Below are positions 33,330 to 41,797 of a stretch of DNA of 47,449 nucleotides, in pieces. The position numbers and the translations under genes are program-made. The notes beneath the pieces are model-generated. The model searched no databases. It saw only the letters and a list, made by a program, of their open reading frames with translations, and was not told the origin of the DNA. How positions within the stretch are numbered: position 1 is the stretch's first letter; every line of letters begins with the position of its first letter. The DNA comes from Acidobacteriota bacterium (GTDB lineage Bacteria; Acidobacteriota; Vicinamibacteria; Fen-336), in the NCBI GenBank assembly GCA_003222275.1, contig QHVJ01000152.1, positions 1-47,449 on the forward strand, read 5' to 3'.

Positions 33330-35960
33330 ATGAGCGGGGAACGCCGGCGGCGGTGGCGGCGCCGCCTTCGCCTCGTGCTTCATCGCCGGGCGGGGGAGCA
33401 GGCGATGGACGACGAGCTCCGCCATCACATCGAATGCGAGGTGGACGAGCACGTTCGCGCCGGCATGTCCCCGGAAGAGGCGCGGCGGGTCGCGGTGGCG
33501 GAGTTCGGGGGCATCGAGCAGGTCAAGGAAGACGCACGCGACGCGTGGGGCACTCGTCCGGTGGAGGAGTTCATCGCCGATGTCGGCTACGGCGCGCGCG
33601 TCCTGCGGCGGAATCCGGGCTTCACCGCCGCGACCGTCCTGACGTTCGCCCTGGGGAGCGGGGCGGCGGCCGCGATCTTCAGCGTCGTGTACGGCGTCCT
33701 GCTCCGGCCGCTTCCCTATGTGGACCCCGATCGGCTGGTCGTCCTGTGGGAGCGCAACGCCTCGCGCGCCGCGGAGCGGAACGTCGTGTCCGTCGCCAAC
33801 TTCCAGGCGTGGCGCGAGCGCAGCCAGGCCTTCGACGGGATGGCGGCTCTGGTGCCCCGCCCGGTGACGCTCACCGACGCGGGCGGGCCGGAACGGGTCG
33901 CCGGCACCGAGGTGTCTCCGGGGTACTTCCGCCTGCTCGGGGTCACGCCGGCGCTGGGACGTGACTTCGACCCGGATGACGAGAACCGGGCCGATTCACG
34001 CGTCGTCATCCTGAGCGACGGCCTGTGGAGACGGCGGTTCGGCGCCGATCCCGCGGTCGTCGGGCGCACGCTCTCGGTCGGCGGGACGCCACACTCGGTC
34101 CTCGGCGTGATGCCGTCCGGATTCGAGCCCCCGCAGTTCGGCTGGCTCGGCGCGCAAGAGCTGTGGTTTCCGTTCCAGGCCACGCCGGAGAACCGCGCGT
34201 GGGGACGCTTCCTGCTCGTGGTCGCGCGCCGGCGGTCCTCCGTGTCGCTCGAGCGCGCGCGCGCGGAGATGACCATATTGGCCGATCGGCTGGCCCGCGA
34301 GGTCAAGGCCGACGAAGGCTGGACCGTCACCGTGGTCCCGCTGGCCGCGCAGATCACCGGCGACGTACGCACCGCCCTTCTCGTCCTCCAAGGGGCGGTG
34401 GGGCTGCTCCTCATCATTGCCGTCATCAACGTAGGCACGTTGAGCCTCTCCCAGACGCTGCGGCGCGCGCCGGAGCTCGCGACCCGCCGCTCGCTCGGCG
34501 CGACCGACGGTCGCCTGTTCCGCCAGCTCTTCGCGCAGAGTGGCCTCGTCGGCATGCTGGGGGCGGCCATCGGCGGCCTGGTCGCCTGGCCCACGACGCG
34601 GCTCATCGTATCGCTCGCGCCGGCCGGCGTGCCGCGACTGGACGCCGTGCGCGTCGACACCCCGGTGCTGCTGGCCACGCTGTCCATGGCCCTCCTGGCC
34701 ACCCTGCTGTTCGGTACCGTCGCCGCACGAGGGCGCCCGGGGGCAGACGCCGCGCTCGTCATGCGGAGCACGGGCGGACGCACCACCGCGCTCGCCGGTG
34801 GCGGAGCCCTGGTCGTGGCCGAGATCGCGGTCGCCCTCGCCATCGGCGTCATGGCCGCGCTGGCGGCGCGGACCTTCGTGAGCCTGCGCGCGGTGGACCT
34901 GGGCTTCCACGCCGACGGCGTGATGGCGGCGCGCGTGGCCCTCGGTGCCGAACTGGGCGACTCCCCGGCCCGTGCCTCCTTCGAGGCGCTGCTGGAGCGC
35001 GTGCGCGTCCTGCCCGAGGTGCAAGCGGCCGGCCTCATCAACACGCGGCCGTTCGGCGGACTGGGAGTGGCGACGGACGTGACCGACCCGCGGCCGGCCC
35101 GACCGGGGCCGGCGCCGTCCCTGGTGGCGGACGTGCGCGTGGCGGACGCCGCGTTCTTCCGAGTCCTCCGGATCCCCACCGAACGGGGAACCGTTTTCGG
35201 ACCTCACGAGCCGACGAGCGGCACGCCACGGGTGGTGATCAGCCAGAGTCTCCATGACGCCTTCTGGCGCGGAGAGGATCCGGTCGGCCGCCCGCTTCGT
35301 CTCGAGCTCTATGGGGGGATCACCGCCGACGTCATCGGCGTCGTTCCCGACCTGCGCCTGATGGACGTCCGGACGCCGCCCCGGCCCACCGCTTATCTTG
35401 CCGACGCGCGCTTTCCGGACCGCGAGCGAGACCTGGTCGTGCGCTTCCGCGGAAGCGCGGAATCGATCGTCCCCTCGCTGCGGACGGTCCTCTCCACGCT
35501 CGAGCCGGGCGCCACGCTCTACCGCATCACGATGCTGCCGGGCCTGGTGGCGGCGTCGCTGGCGAGGGATCGGCTCACCGCGTTGCTGCTGTCGGGCTTT
35601 GCCGGCCTGGCCGTGCTGCTGAGCGCGGCCGGGGTGTTCGGTGTGATCTCGACGGAGACCGCGCGCCGCCGGAAGGAGATCGGGATCAGGCTGGCCGTCG
35701 GCGCGGCGCCTTCGAGAGTGGTCCGGATGCTGCTGGGCCGCGCCCTGTCGCGGGCCGCGGCGGGCGTGGCCGGGGGCATGGCGATCGCGCTCCTGTTCGC
35801 GCACCTGATGAAGTCGCTGCTCTTCGGCGTCGCCCCGCACGACCCGGCATCGTTTCTCACGATCGCCATCGTCGTCGTCGCCGTGGTCGTGATCGCCACG
35901 CTCGTCCCCGCGGTCCAGGCGATACGGTCCTCTCCGCTGGACGTCTTGCGCGAGGGTTAG
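33330..35960 (+). CDS. ADOP family permease with prefix domain 1, PadR-coupled
   Basis: 876 residues, four bases after the PadR stop. Cytosolic prefix at about 20-80 (MDDELRHHIECEVDEHV, GMSPEEARRVAVAEFGG, EQVKEDARDAW). TM1 follows at about 95, but the usual LALGIGANTAIFS is altered to FALGSGAAAAIFS. The first FtsX block also departs from the norm: INVGTLSLSQTLRRAPEL in place of ANVANLLLARA, suggesting faster divergence of this copy. The second FtsX block is conventional (RRRKEIGIRLAVGAAPSRVV), ending IRSSPLDVLREG. Same operon style as 29881-32904. No ATPase partner. Confidence 0.92.
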   Translation: MSGERRRRWRRRLRLVLHRRAGEQAMDDELRHHIECEVDEHVRAGMSPEEARRVAVAEFGGIEQVKEDARDAWGTRPVEEFIADVGYGARVLRRNPGFTAATVLTFALGSGAAAAIFSVVYGVLLRPLPYVDPDRLVVLWERNASRAAERNVVSVANFQAWRERSQAFDGMAALVPRPVTLTDAGGPERVAGTEVSPGYFRLLGVTPALGRDFDPDDENRADSRVVILSDGLWRRRFGADPAVVGRTLSVGGTPHSVLGVMPSGFEPPQFGWLGAQELWFPFQATPENRAWGRFLLVVARRRSSVSLERARAEMTILADRLAREVKADEGWTVTVVPLAAQITGDVRTALLVLQGAVGLLLIIAVINVGTLSLSQTLRRAPELATRRSLGATDGRLFRQLFAQSGLVGMLGAAIGGLVAWPTTRLIVSLAPAGVPRLDAVRVDTPVLLATLSMALLATLLFGTVAARGRPGADAALVMRSTGGRTTALAGGGALVVAEIAVALAIGVMAALAARTFVSLRAVDLGFHADGVMAARVALGAELGDSPARASFEALLERVRVLPEVQAAGLINTRPFGGLGVATDVTDPRPARPGPAPSLVADVRVADAAFFRVLRIPTERGTVFGPHEPTSGTPRVVISQSLHDAFWRGEDPVGRPLRLELYGGITADVIGVVPDLRLMDVRTPPRPTAYLADARFPDRERDLVVRFRGSAESIVPSLRTVLSTLEPGATLYRITMLPGLVAASLARDRLTALLLSGFAGLAVLLSAAGVFGVISTETARRRKEIGIRLAVGAAPSRVVRMLLGRALSRAAAGVAGGMAIALLFAHLMKSLLFGVAPHDPASFLTIAIVVVAVVVIATLVPAVQAIRSSPLDVLREG

Positions 35961-35997
35961 GCACGATATCGTCGCCACCCGCCGGCGGAGATGAGAG

Positions 35998-36873
35998 TCA
36001 GGTGCGCTGGATCTGGGCGAAACGGCCCGAACGGAAGTCGGCGAGCGCCTGCCGGACCTCGGCCTCGGTGTTCATCACGAAGGGCCCGTAACGGGCGACC
36101 GGCTCGCGCAGCGGCTGGCCCGCGAGGAGCAGCAGCCGCGCGCCGACCGGCGCTCCTGAGGGGACGGCCAGCCGCACCCGGTCGCCCGGCCCGAGCAGGC
36201 CGAGCTGTCCGTCGCCGAGCGAGTCGCCGCCGCTCCCGACGTCGGCGCGTCCCGCGAAGACGTAGACGAACGCTTGGTGGCCCTCGGCGAGCGGTTGCTC
36301 GACGACGGCCCCGGGATCCAGGCTCCAGTCCTGGTAGACGATCGGCGTGCGCGTGTCGATCGCCGCCCGGACGCCGAGCGCTTCTCCCGCGATCACGCGA
36401 ACGCGCGCGCGCCCGTCGGGGGTCGCCGCCTGCGGGATCCGCGACGCGGGCACCTCCTGGTAGCGCGGCGGCATCATCTTGTCGCGCGCGGGCAGGTTCA
36501 CCCAGACCTGGAAGCCGTGCATGCGGCCCCCCCGCTCGCGGATGTGGCCCGCCGGCATCTCGGAGTGCACGACACCGCTCCCGGCGGTCATCCACTGCAC
36601 GTCGCCGGCGGCGATCACGCCCCGGTTTCCCGCGGAGTCCTCGTGCTCGAACTCGCCCTCCAGCATGTACGTGACCGTCTCGAATCCGCGGTGCGGATGA
36701 TCGGGCGCGCCCTTGGCCTCGCCGGGGCCGTAGCTCGCCGGCCCCATCTCGTCGAGCAGCAGAAATGGATCGACGAGGGCCAGCCCGCCGGTGGGGAACG
36801 GACGTCGGACGACGAAGCCGCCGCCCTCGAGTTGACGGTGCGCCGTGATCACGCGCTCGACCTTGCGACTCAT
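35998..36873 (-). CDS. Pirin family protein
   Basis: 291-residue bicupin of the pirin family. The N-terminal cupin holds the metal ligands: DHPHRGFETVTYMLEG near 60 (two His) and VVHSEMP near 103 (His and Glu). RRPFPTGGLALVDPFLLLDE before them is typical. The C-terminal cupin (about 170-290) lacks metal residues. Bacterial pirins include quercetin dioxygenases and stress-related regulators, so the reaction is uncertain. It lies 28 bases after the DoxX gene, in one operon. ATG 36873 is preceded by AAGGAAGGGGAAAC. The operon diverges from an HxlR regulator, the usual setting of redox- or electrophile-responsive pairs. Confidence 0.93.
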   Translation of the reverse strand: MSRKVERVITAHRQLEGGGFVVRRPFPTGGLALVDPFLLLDEMGPASYGPGEAKGAPDHPHRGFETVTYMLEGEFEHEDSAGNRGVIAAGDVQWMTAGSGVVHSEMPAGHIRERGGRMHGFQVWVNLPARDKMMPPRYQEVPASRIPQAATPDGRARVRVIAGEALGVRAAIDTRTPIVYQDWSLDPGAVVEQPLAEGHQAFVYVFAGRADVGSGGDSLGDGQLGLLGPGDRVRLAVPSGAPVGARLLLLAGQPLREPVARYGPFVMNTEAEVRQALADFRSGRFAQIQRT

Positions 36874-36901
36874 GTTTCCCCTTCCTTTATATATGTGGAT
36901 C

Positions 36902-37414
36902 TCAGGCGGCGTTCGTGGCGGTCGACGCCGGGGCCGGCTTTCGAGCGAGAAGGGGCACGGCGCCGCCGATCAGGCCCGCGGCCAAGGCGGCCAGGCCCCA
37001 GGCCTCGCCGGACCGGGAGATCCCGAGCGCCTGATCGAGCGAGAGCGCACCGGGCCCGGTGAACGCCAGCGCGAGCGCCGCTCCGCCGAGGAGCAGCGTG
37101 TACTCGTAGCCGCCGCTCTGCGCGAAGAAGCCGTTCTTGATGTGGACACTGACCGCCGCCACCAACATCACGGCCACGAGTGCGGCGGCGGCGGCGGGCG
37201 TCAGGAAGCCGGCCGCCAAGAAGAAGCCGGCCACGAACTCAGCGAGTCCCGCCTGGGCGGCGTGCATCCGGCCCGGCCGGAAACCCAACTGCTCCAGGAA
37301 CTGGCCGGTGCCCGCAATGCCGTAGCCGCCAAACCAGCCGAACAGCTTCTGCGCGCCGTGTGCGGCCAGGGTCAGCCCTACCACCAGACGCAGGATCAAT
37401 AGTCCGATGCTCAT
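36902..37414 (-). CDS. DoxX family membrane protein
   Basis: 170 residues, four to five membrane segments. The start region MSIGLLILRLVVGLTLAAHG followed by AQKLFGWFGGYG is the DoxX signature; VSVHIKNGFFAQSGGYEYTL is the conserved segment before the third helix. ATG 37414 follows GGGAGGTTGAAA; longer frames have no support. DoxX-like proteins take part in thiol/sulfur oxidation or oxidative-stress complexes in various bacteria; the biochemical role here is unassigned. First gene of the leftward DoxX-pirin operon, divergent from HxlR, which likely represses both. Confidence 0.9.
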   Translation of the reverse strand: MSIGLLILRLVVGLTLAAHGAQKLFGWFGGYGIAGTGQFLEQLGFRPGRMHAAQAGLAEFVAGFFLAAGFLTPAAAAALVAVMLVAAVSVHIKNGFFAQSGGYEYTLLLGGAALALAFTGPGALSLDQALGISRSGEAWGLAALAAGLIGGAVPLLARKPAPASTATNAA

Positions 37415-37465
37415 TTTCAACCTCCCGTGCCCCGATGCTTTCCATAGGGCAGTTACTTCCCTGTA

Positions 37466-37492
37466 GATACCAATAATAACGACGGAGGTATC
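37466..37492. promoter_or_regulatory. Inverted repeat between DoxX and HxlR genes, probable HxlR operator
   Basis: GATACC at 37466-37471 and GGTATC at 37487-37492 form a perfect 6-bp repeat with an AT-rich 15-base spacer (AATAATAACGACGGA). The right arm overlaps GGAGG, the ribosome-binding site of HxlR ATG 37495, and the site lies in the shared divergent promoter region. HxlR proteins bind such dyads; binding here is inferred. Confidence 0.5.
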
Positions 37493-37494
37493 GC

Positions 37495-37869
37495 ATGTCA
37501 AGTAGCTTTCCCCTGGAAAGTCATATGCGTTACAATCCAGGCAGGATGAACAAGCGGGTCGACCCCCACTGCCGGGCCTTCCAGAATGCCGTGGAGCTGC
37601 TCGCGCGCCCCTGGACCGGGCTGATCCTGAGCCTGCTCCAGAACGGCCCGTTGCGCTTCAGCGAGCTCGAAGAGCGCACGCATGGCGTCGGGGCCAAGAC
37701 CCTGTCGGCGCGCCTCAAGGAGCTGGAGGCGCGGCGGCTCGTCGCGCGCGACGTCCAAGCGGGCCCCCCCGTCCGCGTGCGGTACAGCCTGACCTCCAAG
37801 GGCCGGGCCTTCGAGCGCGTGGCGGCCGCGATCGAGCGCTGGGGCCGGGAGCTGGTCGCGGAGGATTAG
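37495..37869 (+). CDS. HxlR family transcriptional regulator
   Basis: 124-residue winged-helix regulator: CRAFQNAVELLARPWTGLIL, then LLQNGPLRFSELEERTHGVG, KTLSARLKELEARRLVARDV and VRYSLTSKGRAFERVAAAIE. The HxlR pattern, including the Cys near the N-terminus (residue 26) often used for redox or electrophile sensing, is present. ATG 37495 has GGAGG six bases ahead; ATG 37525 and 37546 are alternatives. It diverges from DoxX-pirin, which it likely controls. A strong hairpin terminator follows. Confidence 0.9.
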   Translation: MSSSFPLESHMRYNPGRMNKRVDPHCRAFQNAVELLARPWTGLILSLLQNGPLRFSELEERTHGVGAKTLSARLKELEARRLVARDVQAGPPVRVRYSLTSKGRAFERVAAAIERWGRELVAED

Positions 37870-37875
37870 CGGGTC

Positions 37876-37902
37876 CCCCGCGCCGGGGAGCCCGGCGCGG
37901 GG
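37876..37902. terminator. Strong GC hairpin after the HxlR gene
   Basis: CCCCGCGCCGGG (37876-37887) pairs perfectly over 12 bp with CCCGGCGCGGGG (37891-37902) around a GAG loop, seven bases after the HxlR stop. The following ATTCTCGG is a poor U-tract, so termination may be imperfect. It lies between convergent genes and could serve the leftward-ending ABC operon from the other side as well. Confidence 0.7.
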
Positions 37903-38005
37903 ATTCTCGGTTCGCGGAAAGGACGATCAGCGCCTCTCGACGCTGCCGTCCGAGAGCCGGACCCGCTGGACGCCGGGAAGGCTCGGGTCGTCGTGTCGTG
38001 ACGTT

Positions 38006-39775
38006 TCAGCGCCGGTCGGCCGAGGGCAGCCAGAACAGCTCGTCGGCGTTCCAGAGGACGTAGGGGTCCAGGATCGCCGGACGGAAGTTTCCGAGGCCCT
38101 CTCTCGCCCCCACGAGCACGTTGGGGCTGATGAGGGGAATGAGCGGCAGGTTCTCGGCCACCAGCGCCTGGACCCGGTCGTAGAGGCGCTTGCGCTCCCG
38201 CGCGTCGAGGGTGACCAGTTGCCGGTGCATCAACCCGTCGATCTCGTCCTCCCAGGGCGTGGCCGGCCGGGACTCCCCGAGGTGCCAGAGGTGGGTCGGG
38301 CCGCTGGAGATCCAGACGTTCATCTCGCTGTTGGGGTCCACGTCTTCGCTGGTCAGGGCCATCAGGGCCGCCTCGTAGTCGTGGCTATGGAAGACGCGGT
38401 CGAGGAGGGCGCGGTTCTCGAGCGGCACGACCTGGACCCGCAGGCCGAGCTCCCGCAGGTCGTCCTGGATGATGCTCGCCATCTGTACGCGCGACGCGTT
38501 CGAGGCATTGGTGATGATCGTGAACTCCACGGCCTCCCCGGCCCCGTCCTGCAGGGTGCCGTCCTTCCAGGAGAATCCCGCTCGCCCCAGCCGATCCCGG
38601 GCCCCGGACAGCGAGCGGGCGGGCGGTGGCAGCGTGCCGTTCATCCAGAGCTTGTTGCCGGGCGTCACGTGCGTCGCGAGGGGAGTGCCGCGTCCCTGGT
38701 AGACGAGCCGGGCCATCCCTTGCCTGTCCAGGGCGGCCGAGACCGCCTGCCGGAACTCGGTCCGGGAGAACCAGGACTGCTTGCGGGAGACCGCCGCCAG
38801 CTTTCCGGCGTCCAGGGTGTTGAGGTTGAAGAAGAGGAAGCTGTACTCGAGCCCCGGACCCAGGTCCTCGAGACGGTAGCGCCCGGCGACCTGATCTCGT
38901 GCGAGCACGGTGAAATTCGCGGCGCTGAGCCGGCTGATGAGATCCGTCTCGCCGGCCTTGAAGCGGATGACCTGGGCGTCCTCGCTCGGCACGAGGAGGA
39001 ACATGATCTCGTCCAGGTAGGGTAGCGGCCGCCCCGCGCGATCCACCTTCCAGTAATGCGGGTTGCGCTCCAGCACCAGCCGGTCCCCGGGCACGTACGA
39101 CTTCAAGCGGAACGGGCCCAGGCCCGCCATCTCGGCCGGCGGCGTGCCGAGGCCCCAGGCCTGAGGCAGCCGACCCTCCTGCTGTGCCTTCTCGAGCAGG
39201 TGGCGGGGGAGGATGGCGTTGGCGTCGAAGAGTCGCTCCGCCGCGGCGTACGGCTCCTCGAGGTCGAACGCCACCCGGTACGCGTCGAGCTTGCGCACCA
39301 CCACCGGCTTGCCGCCCACGATCAGCAGGTCGCGCTGGGGAGAGCCGTTGCGCTCGTCCAGGTAGCACTGGAAGCTGAAGACCACGTCGTCGGCGTCGAA
39401 GGGATGACCGTCCGAGAAGCGCAGCCCCCGCCGCAGCTCGAGCGTGTAGTGACGCCCGTCGGGGGAGACGCGCCACGACTTGGCCAGGGCCGGCGCCGTC
39501 CGCTGCGTCTGCCGGTCGATGTGAACGAGATCGGCGGTCAGCCGGCCGATGACGTCCTTCGAAGGTATGTCGACGGCCGTGACCGGGTTGAGTGTCTTGG
39601 GCTCGGAACGCAGGGCGAACACCAGGCGCCCACCGGCGCGGCCGACCTCGTGCTCGCTGCGGAGCAGGTCCGCGGAGGAGGGCGCGCCCTGGGCGAGCGC
39701 CGTCGAAGCTGACAGCGCGACCGCGACGACCAAGAGACCCCGCCCCCGCGCCTGCATGCCCGCCACCGCGCCCAT
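38006..39775 (-). CDS. Peptide ABC transporter substrate-binding protein (SBP family 5)
   Basis: 589-residue periplasmic binding protein of the DppA/OppA/NikA family. ATG 39775 (or 39757) gives a signal peptide GRGLLVVAVALSASTALAQG; the frame open to 40375 is antisense to the permease gene and rejected. Family landmarks: ALRSEPKTLNPVTAVDIPSK, APALAKSWRVSPDGRHYTLE, LRRGLRFSDGHPFDADDVVF, and a C-terminal IPLISPNVLVGAREGL. The ligand is probably a di- or oligopeptide, but nickel or opine ligands occur in the family. Last gene of the leftward five-gene ABC operon, 44 bases after the second permease. Confidence 0.92.
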   Translation of the reverse strand: MGAVAGMQARGRGLLVVAVALSASTALAQGAPSSADLLRSEHEVGRAGGRLVFALRSEPKTLNPVTAVDIPSKDVIGRLTADLVHIDRQTQRTAPALAKSWRVSPDGRHYTLELRRGLRFSDGHPFDADDVVFSFQCYLDERNGSPQRDLLIVGGKPVVVRKLDAYRVAFDLEEPYAAAERLFDANAILPRHLLEKAQQEGRLPQAWGLGTPPAEMAGLGPFRLKSYVPGDRLVLERNPHYWKVDRAGRPLPYLDEIMFLLVPSEDAQVIRFKAGETDLISRLSAANFTVLARDQVAGRYRLEDLGPGLEYSFLFFNLNTLDAGKLAAVSRKQSWFSRTEFRQAVSAALDRQGMARLVYQGRGTPLATHVTPGNKLWMNGTLPPPARSLSGARDRLGRAGFSWKDGTLQDGAGEAVEFTIITNASNASRVQMASIIQDDLRELGLRVQVVPLENRALLDRVFHSHDYEAALMALTSEDVDPNSEMNVWISSGPTHLWHLGESRPATPWEDEIDGLMHRQLVTLDARERKRLYDRVQALVAENLPLIPLISPNVLVGAREGLGNFRPAILDPYVLWNADELFWLPSADRR

Positions 39776-39819
39776 TCTACCGACCCCAGCGTTCGGCGCG
39801 TGAAGCGGAGCGCGCCGCA

Positions 39820-40830
39820 TTAGCGAGTACTCAGGGCTTCGGACAGCGCGTAGTATGCGAGGATCACCGGCACGAGGGCAAGGCCGGGGGCCCACATCCA
39901 CCAGTAGGACGCCAGCACGTGATAGTGCTGCAGGTCGGCCAGCATGTTGCCCCAGCTCGGAACCGGCTCGCTCACCCCCAGACCGAGGAAGGAGAGGGTC
40001 ACCTCGGCCAGGATGTACTGGGGTACCAGCAGCGCCGCCTGGGTCAGGAGCAGGCCGGCGGTCTGGGGCGAGATGTGCCGACGGATCAGGTAGAGGTCCG
40101 ATGCCCCGAATCCGCGGGCGGCGAGGACGTAGCTGCGTTCGCGCGCGGTCAGGACCACGCCCCGGACGAGCCGCGCCGGGCGGGCCCAGTCGACGAGGCC
40201 GATGACCAGCACCAGCAGCAGGAACGCCCGGGCGGGCGGGATGCTCAGCGGCAGCATCGCCCTGACCGCGAAGAGCAGGTAGAGCCACGGCAGGGCCAGG
40301 AACAGCTCGGCGCTCCGCATGATGACGGCGTCGACCCCGCGGCCGTAGAAGCCGGACACGGTGCCGAGCAGCCATCCCACGCCCAGCGACAATACGGTGG
40401 CCATCAGCCCCGCGAAGAGCGAGATCTGCGCCCCGTGGAGAAGCCGCGAGAGCTGGTCGCGGCCGAAGCCATCGGCGCCGAGCAGGAAGATCCGTGCCGG
40501 CTCGTCCACGCCGAAGAGGTGAACGTGGCCCGGCAGGCCGGCGAAACGGTAAGGGGCGCCCGGCACCAGGAAGCGGACGGGGTAGGCGCGGCGGCGGTCT
40601 TCTGCGTACGCGCCCGTGACGCTGCCCTGCTCGGTCACCGCGTACACGAACGGCCGCAGGTGGAACACGCCCTCGGCGTCCACGAAGCGCAGCGGCGCCG
40701 GCGGCGCATACGGCAGCGTCCGGTTCTGCGCGGTGGGCGCGTAGGGCGCGAGGAACCCGGCGCCCAGCGCCGCCAGGTGGACCGCGGCGAGCAACGCCAG
40801 TGCGGCCACCCGTCCGACCCGAGCGCTCAC
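39820..40830 (-). CDS. Peptide ABC transporter permease (DppC/OppC-like)
   Basis: 336-residue inner-membrane permease with about six membrane segments. GTG 40830 overlaps the DppB-like stop (GTGA). After TM1 comes an extended periplasmic loop of about 100 residues (residues 25-125, including RRAYPVRFLVPGAPYRFAGL) as in many DppC relatives of soil and thermophilic bacteria. Then FLLGADGFGRDQLSRLLHGA opens the transport domain, and the cytoplasmic EAA-like loop reads YVLAARGFGASDLYLIRRHI. It ends in the paired LSFLGLGVSEPVPSWGNML motif. Works as heterodimer with the upstream permease. Confidence 0.92.
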   Translation of the reverse strand: MSARVGRVAALALLAAVHLAALGAGFLAPYAPTAQNRTLPYAPPAPLRFVDAEGVFHLRPFVYAVTEQGSVTGAYAEDRRRAYPVRFLVPGAPYRFAGLPGHVHLFGVDEPARIFLLGADGFGRDQLSRLLHGAQISLFAGLMATVLSLGVGWLLGTVSGFYGRGVDAVIMRSAELFLALPWLYLLFAVRAMLPLSIPPARAFLLLVLVIGLVDWARPARLVRGVVLTARERSYVLAARGFGASDLYLIRRHISPQTAGLLLTQAALLVPQYILAEVTLSFLGLGVSEPVPSWGNMLADLQHYHVLASYWWMWAPGLALVPVILAYYALSEALSTR

Positions 40831-41795
40831 CTCTCCTCGGTCCGTATCCGCGGGTCGGTCGCCGCGAGCAGAAGGTCGGCGAGCAGGTTGCCGCCGAGCA
40901 GCAGGAACGTCGAGGCCAGCACGGGACCCAGGACGAGATGGAAGTCGCGGGCGAGGATGGCCTCCAGGAACAGGGGCCCCAGCCCCGGCCAGCTCATCAC
41001 CACCTCTACGAGCAAGGACATGCTGAGCAGGCCCGCCAGCGAGAGACCGAACAGGGAGACGAGAGGGTTGGCCGCCGCCGGCAGCGCGTGCCGGAACAGC
41101 ACACGCCGCTCCGGGATGCCGTGGGCGCGGGCCGCGCGCACGAAGGGCGCGCCGAGCGCGTCGGCCACGCTGGCGCGCACGTATCGCACGAGGGCCGGCA
41201 CGATGCCGAGCACCAGCGCCGCCACCGGCAGGACGAGATGGAAGGCCACGTCCTTCACCCGCGCGCCCCACGGCATCTGCTCGTGGCCGAGCGACACCAT
41301 GCCTCCGGTGGGGAACCAGCCCGTGCGCACCGCGAGCAGCAGCAGGCCCAGCACGAGCACGAGGTCGGGCAGGGCGAGCAGCATTGCCGTCAGCCCGGTG
41401 AGGGCGGCATCCGCCGGGCCTCGTCGCCGCGTGGCCCACCACGTACCGAGAGGGACGGCGAGCAGCCAGGCCAGCGCGGTGGCCGTGACCGTGAGGAGCA
41501 GCGTGTTGCGCAGGCGCGGCCAGAGAAGCGGACCCACCGGCTGGCCGTAGGCGAACGAGTAGCCCAGCTCGCCCTTGGCGAGCGAGGCCAGCCAGCGCCC
41601 GTAACGCTCCGGCAACGGCCGGTCGAGGCCGTAACGCGCGCGCAGCGCGTGCACGGTGGCCTCCGAGATACGCGGGTCGAGCCGCATCTCGGCGAAGTAG
41701 TCGCCGGGCGCCAGCTCGACCAGGACGAACGACAGGAGCGACACCCCGGCCAGCAGGAGCAGTCCGTGCATCGCGCGCCGGGCCAGCCAAGCCAC
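40827..41795 (-). CDS. Peptide ABC transporter permease (DppB/OppB-like)
   Basis: 322-residue permease. It starts MAWLARRAMHGLLLLAGVSL and shows FVLVELAPGD, a DppB hallmark. RARYGLDRPLPERYGRWLAS and GELGYSFAYGQPV form the first periplasmic loop, and the EAA loop is FVRAARAHGIPERRVLFRHA followed by LPAAANPLVSLFG. Six membrane segments are expected. ATG 41795 is two bases from the upstream ATPase stop, and its stop overlaps the next permease start, so the operon is tightly coupled. Confidence 0.92.
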   Translation of the reverse strand: MAWLARRAMHGLLLLAGVSLLSFVLVELAPGDYFAEMRLDPRISEATVHALRARYGLDRPLPERYGRWLASLAKGELGYSFAYGQPVGPLLWPRLRNTLLLTVTATALAWLLAVPLGTWWATRRRGPADAALTGLTAMLLALPDLVLVLGLLLLAVRTGWFPTGGMVSLGHEQMPWGARVKDVAFHLVLPVAALVLGIVPALVRYVRASVADALGAPFVRAARAHGIPERRVLFRHALPAAANPLVSLFGLSLAGLLSMSLLVEVVMSWPGLGPLFLEAILARDFHLVLGPVLASTFLLLGGNLLADLLLAATDPRIRTEER

Positions 41796-41797
41796 GG

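Noticed and set aside
39776..40375. N-terminal extension of the substrate-binding protein to 40375
   Set aside because: The extra 200 codons lie antisense-frame over the DppC-like gene and precede the signal peptide; they are not protein-like.
40831..41790. N-terminal extension of the DppC-like permease to 41790
   Set aside because: It overlaps the whole DppB-like gene in another frame; the GTGA overlap at 40827-40830 gives the correct start.
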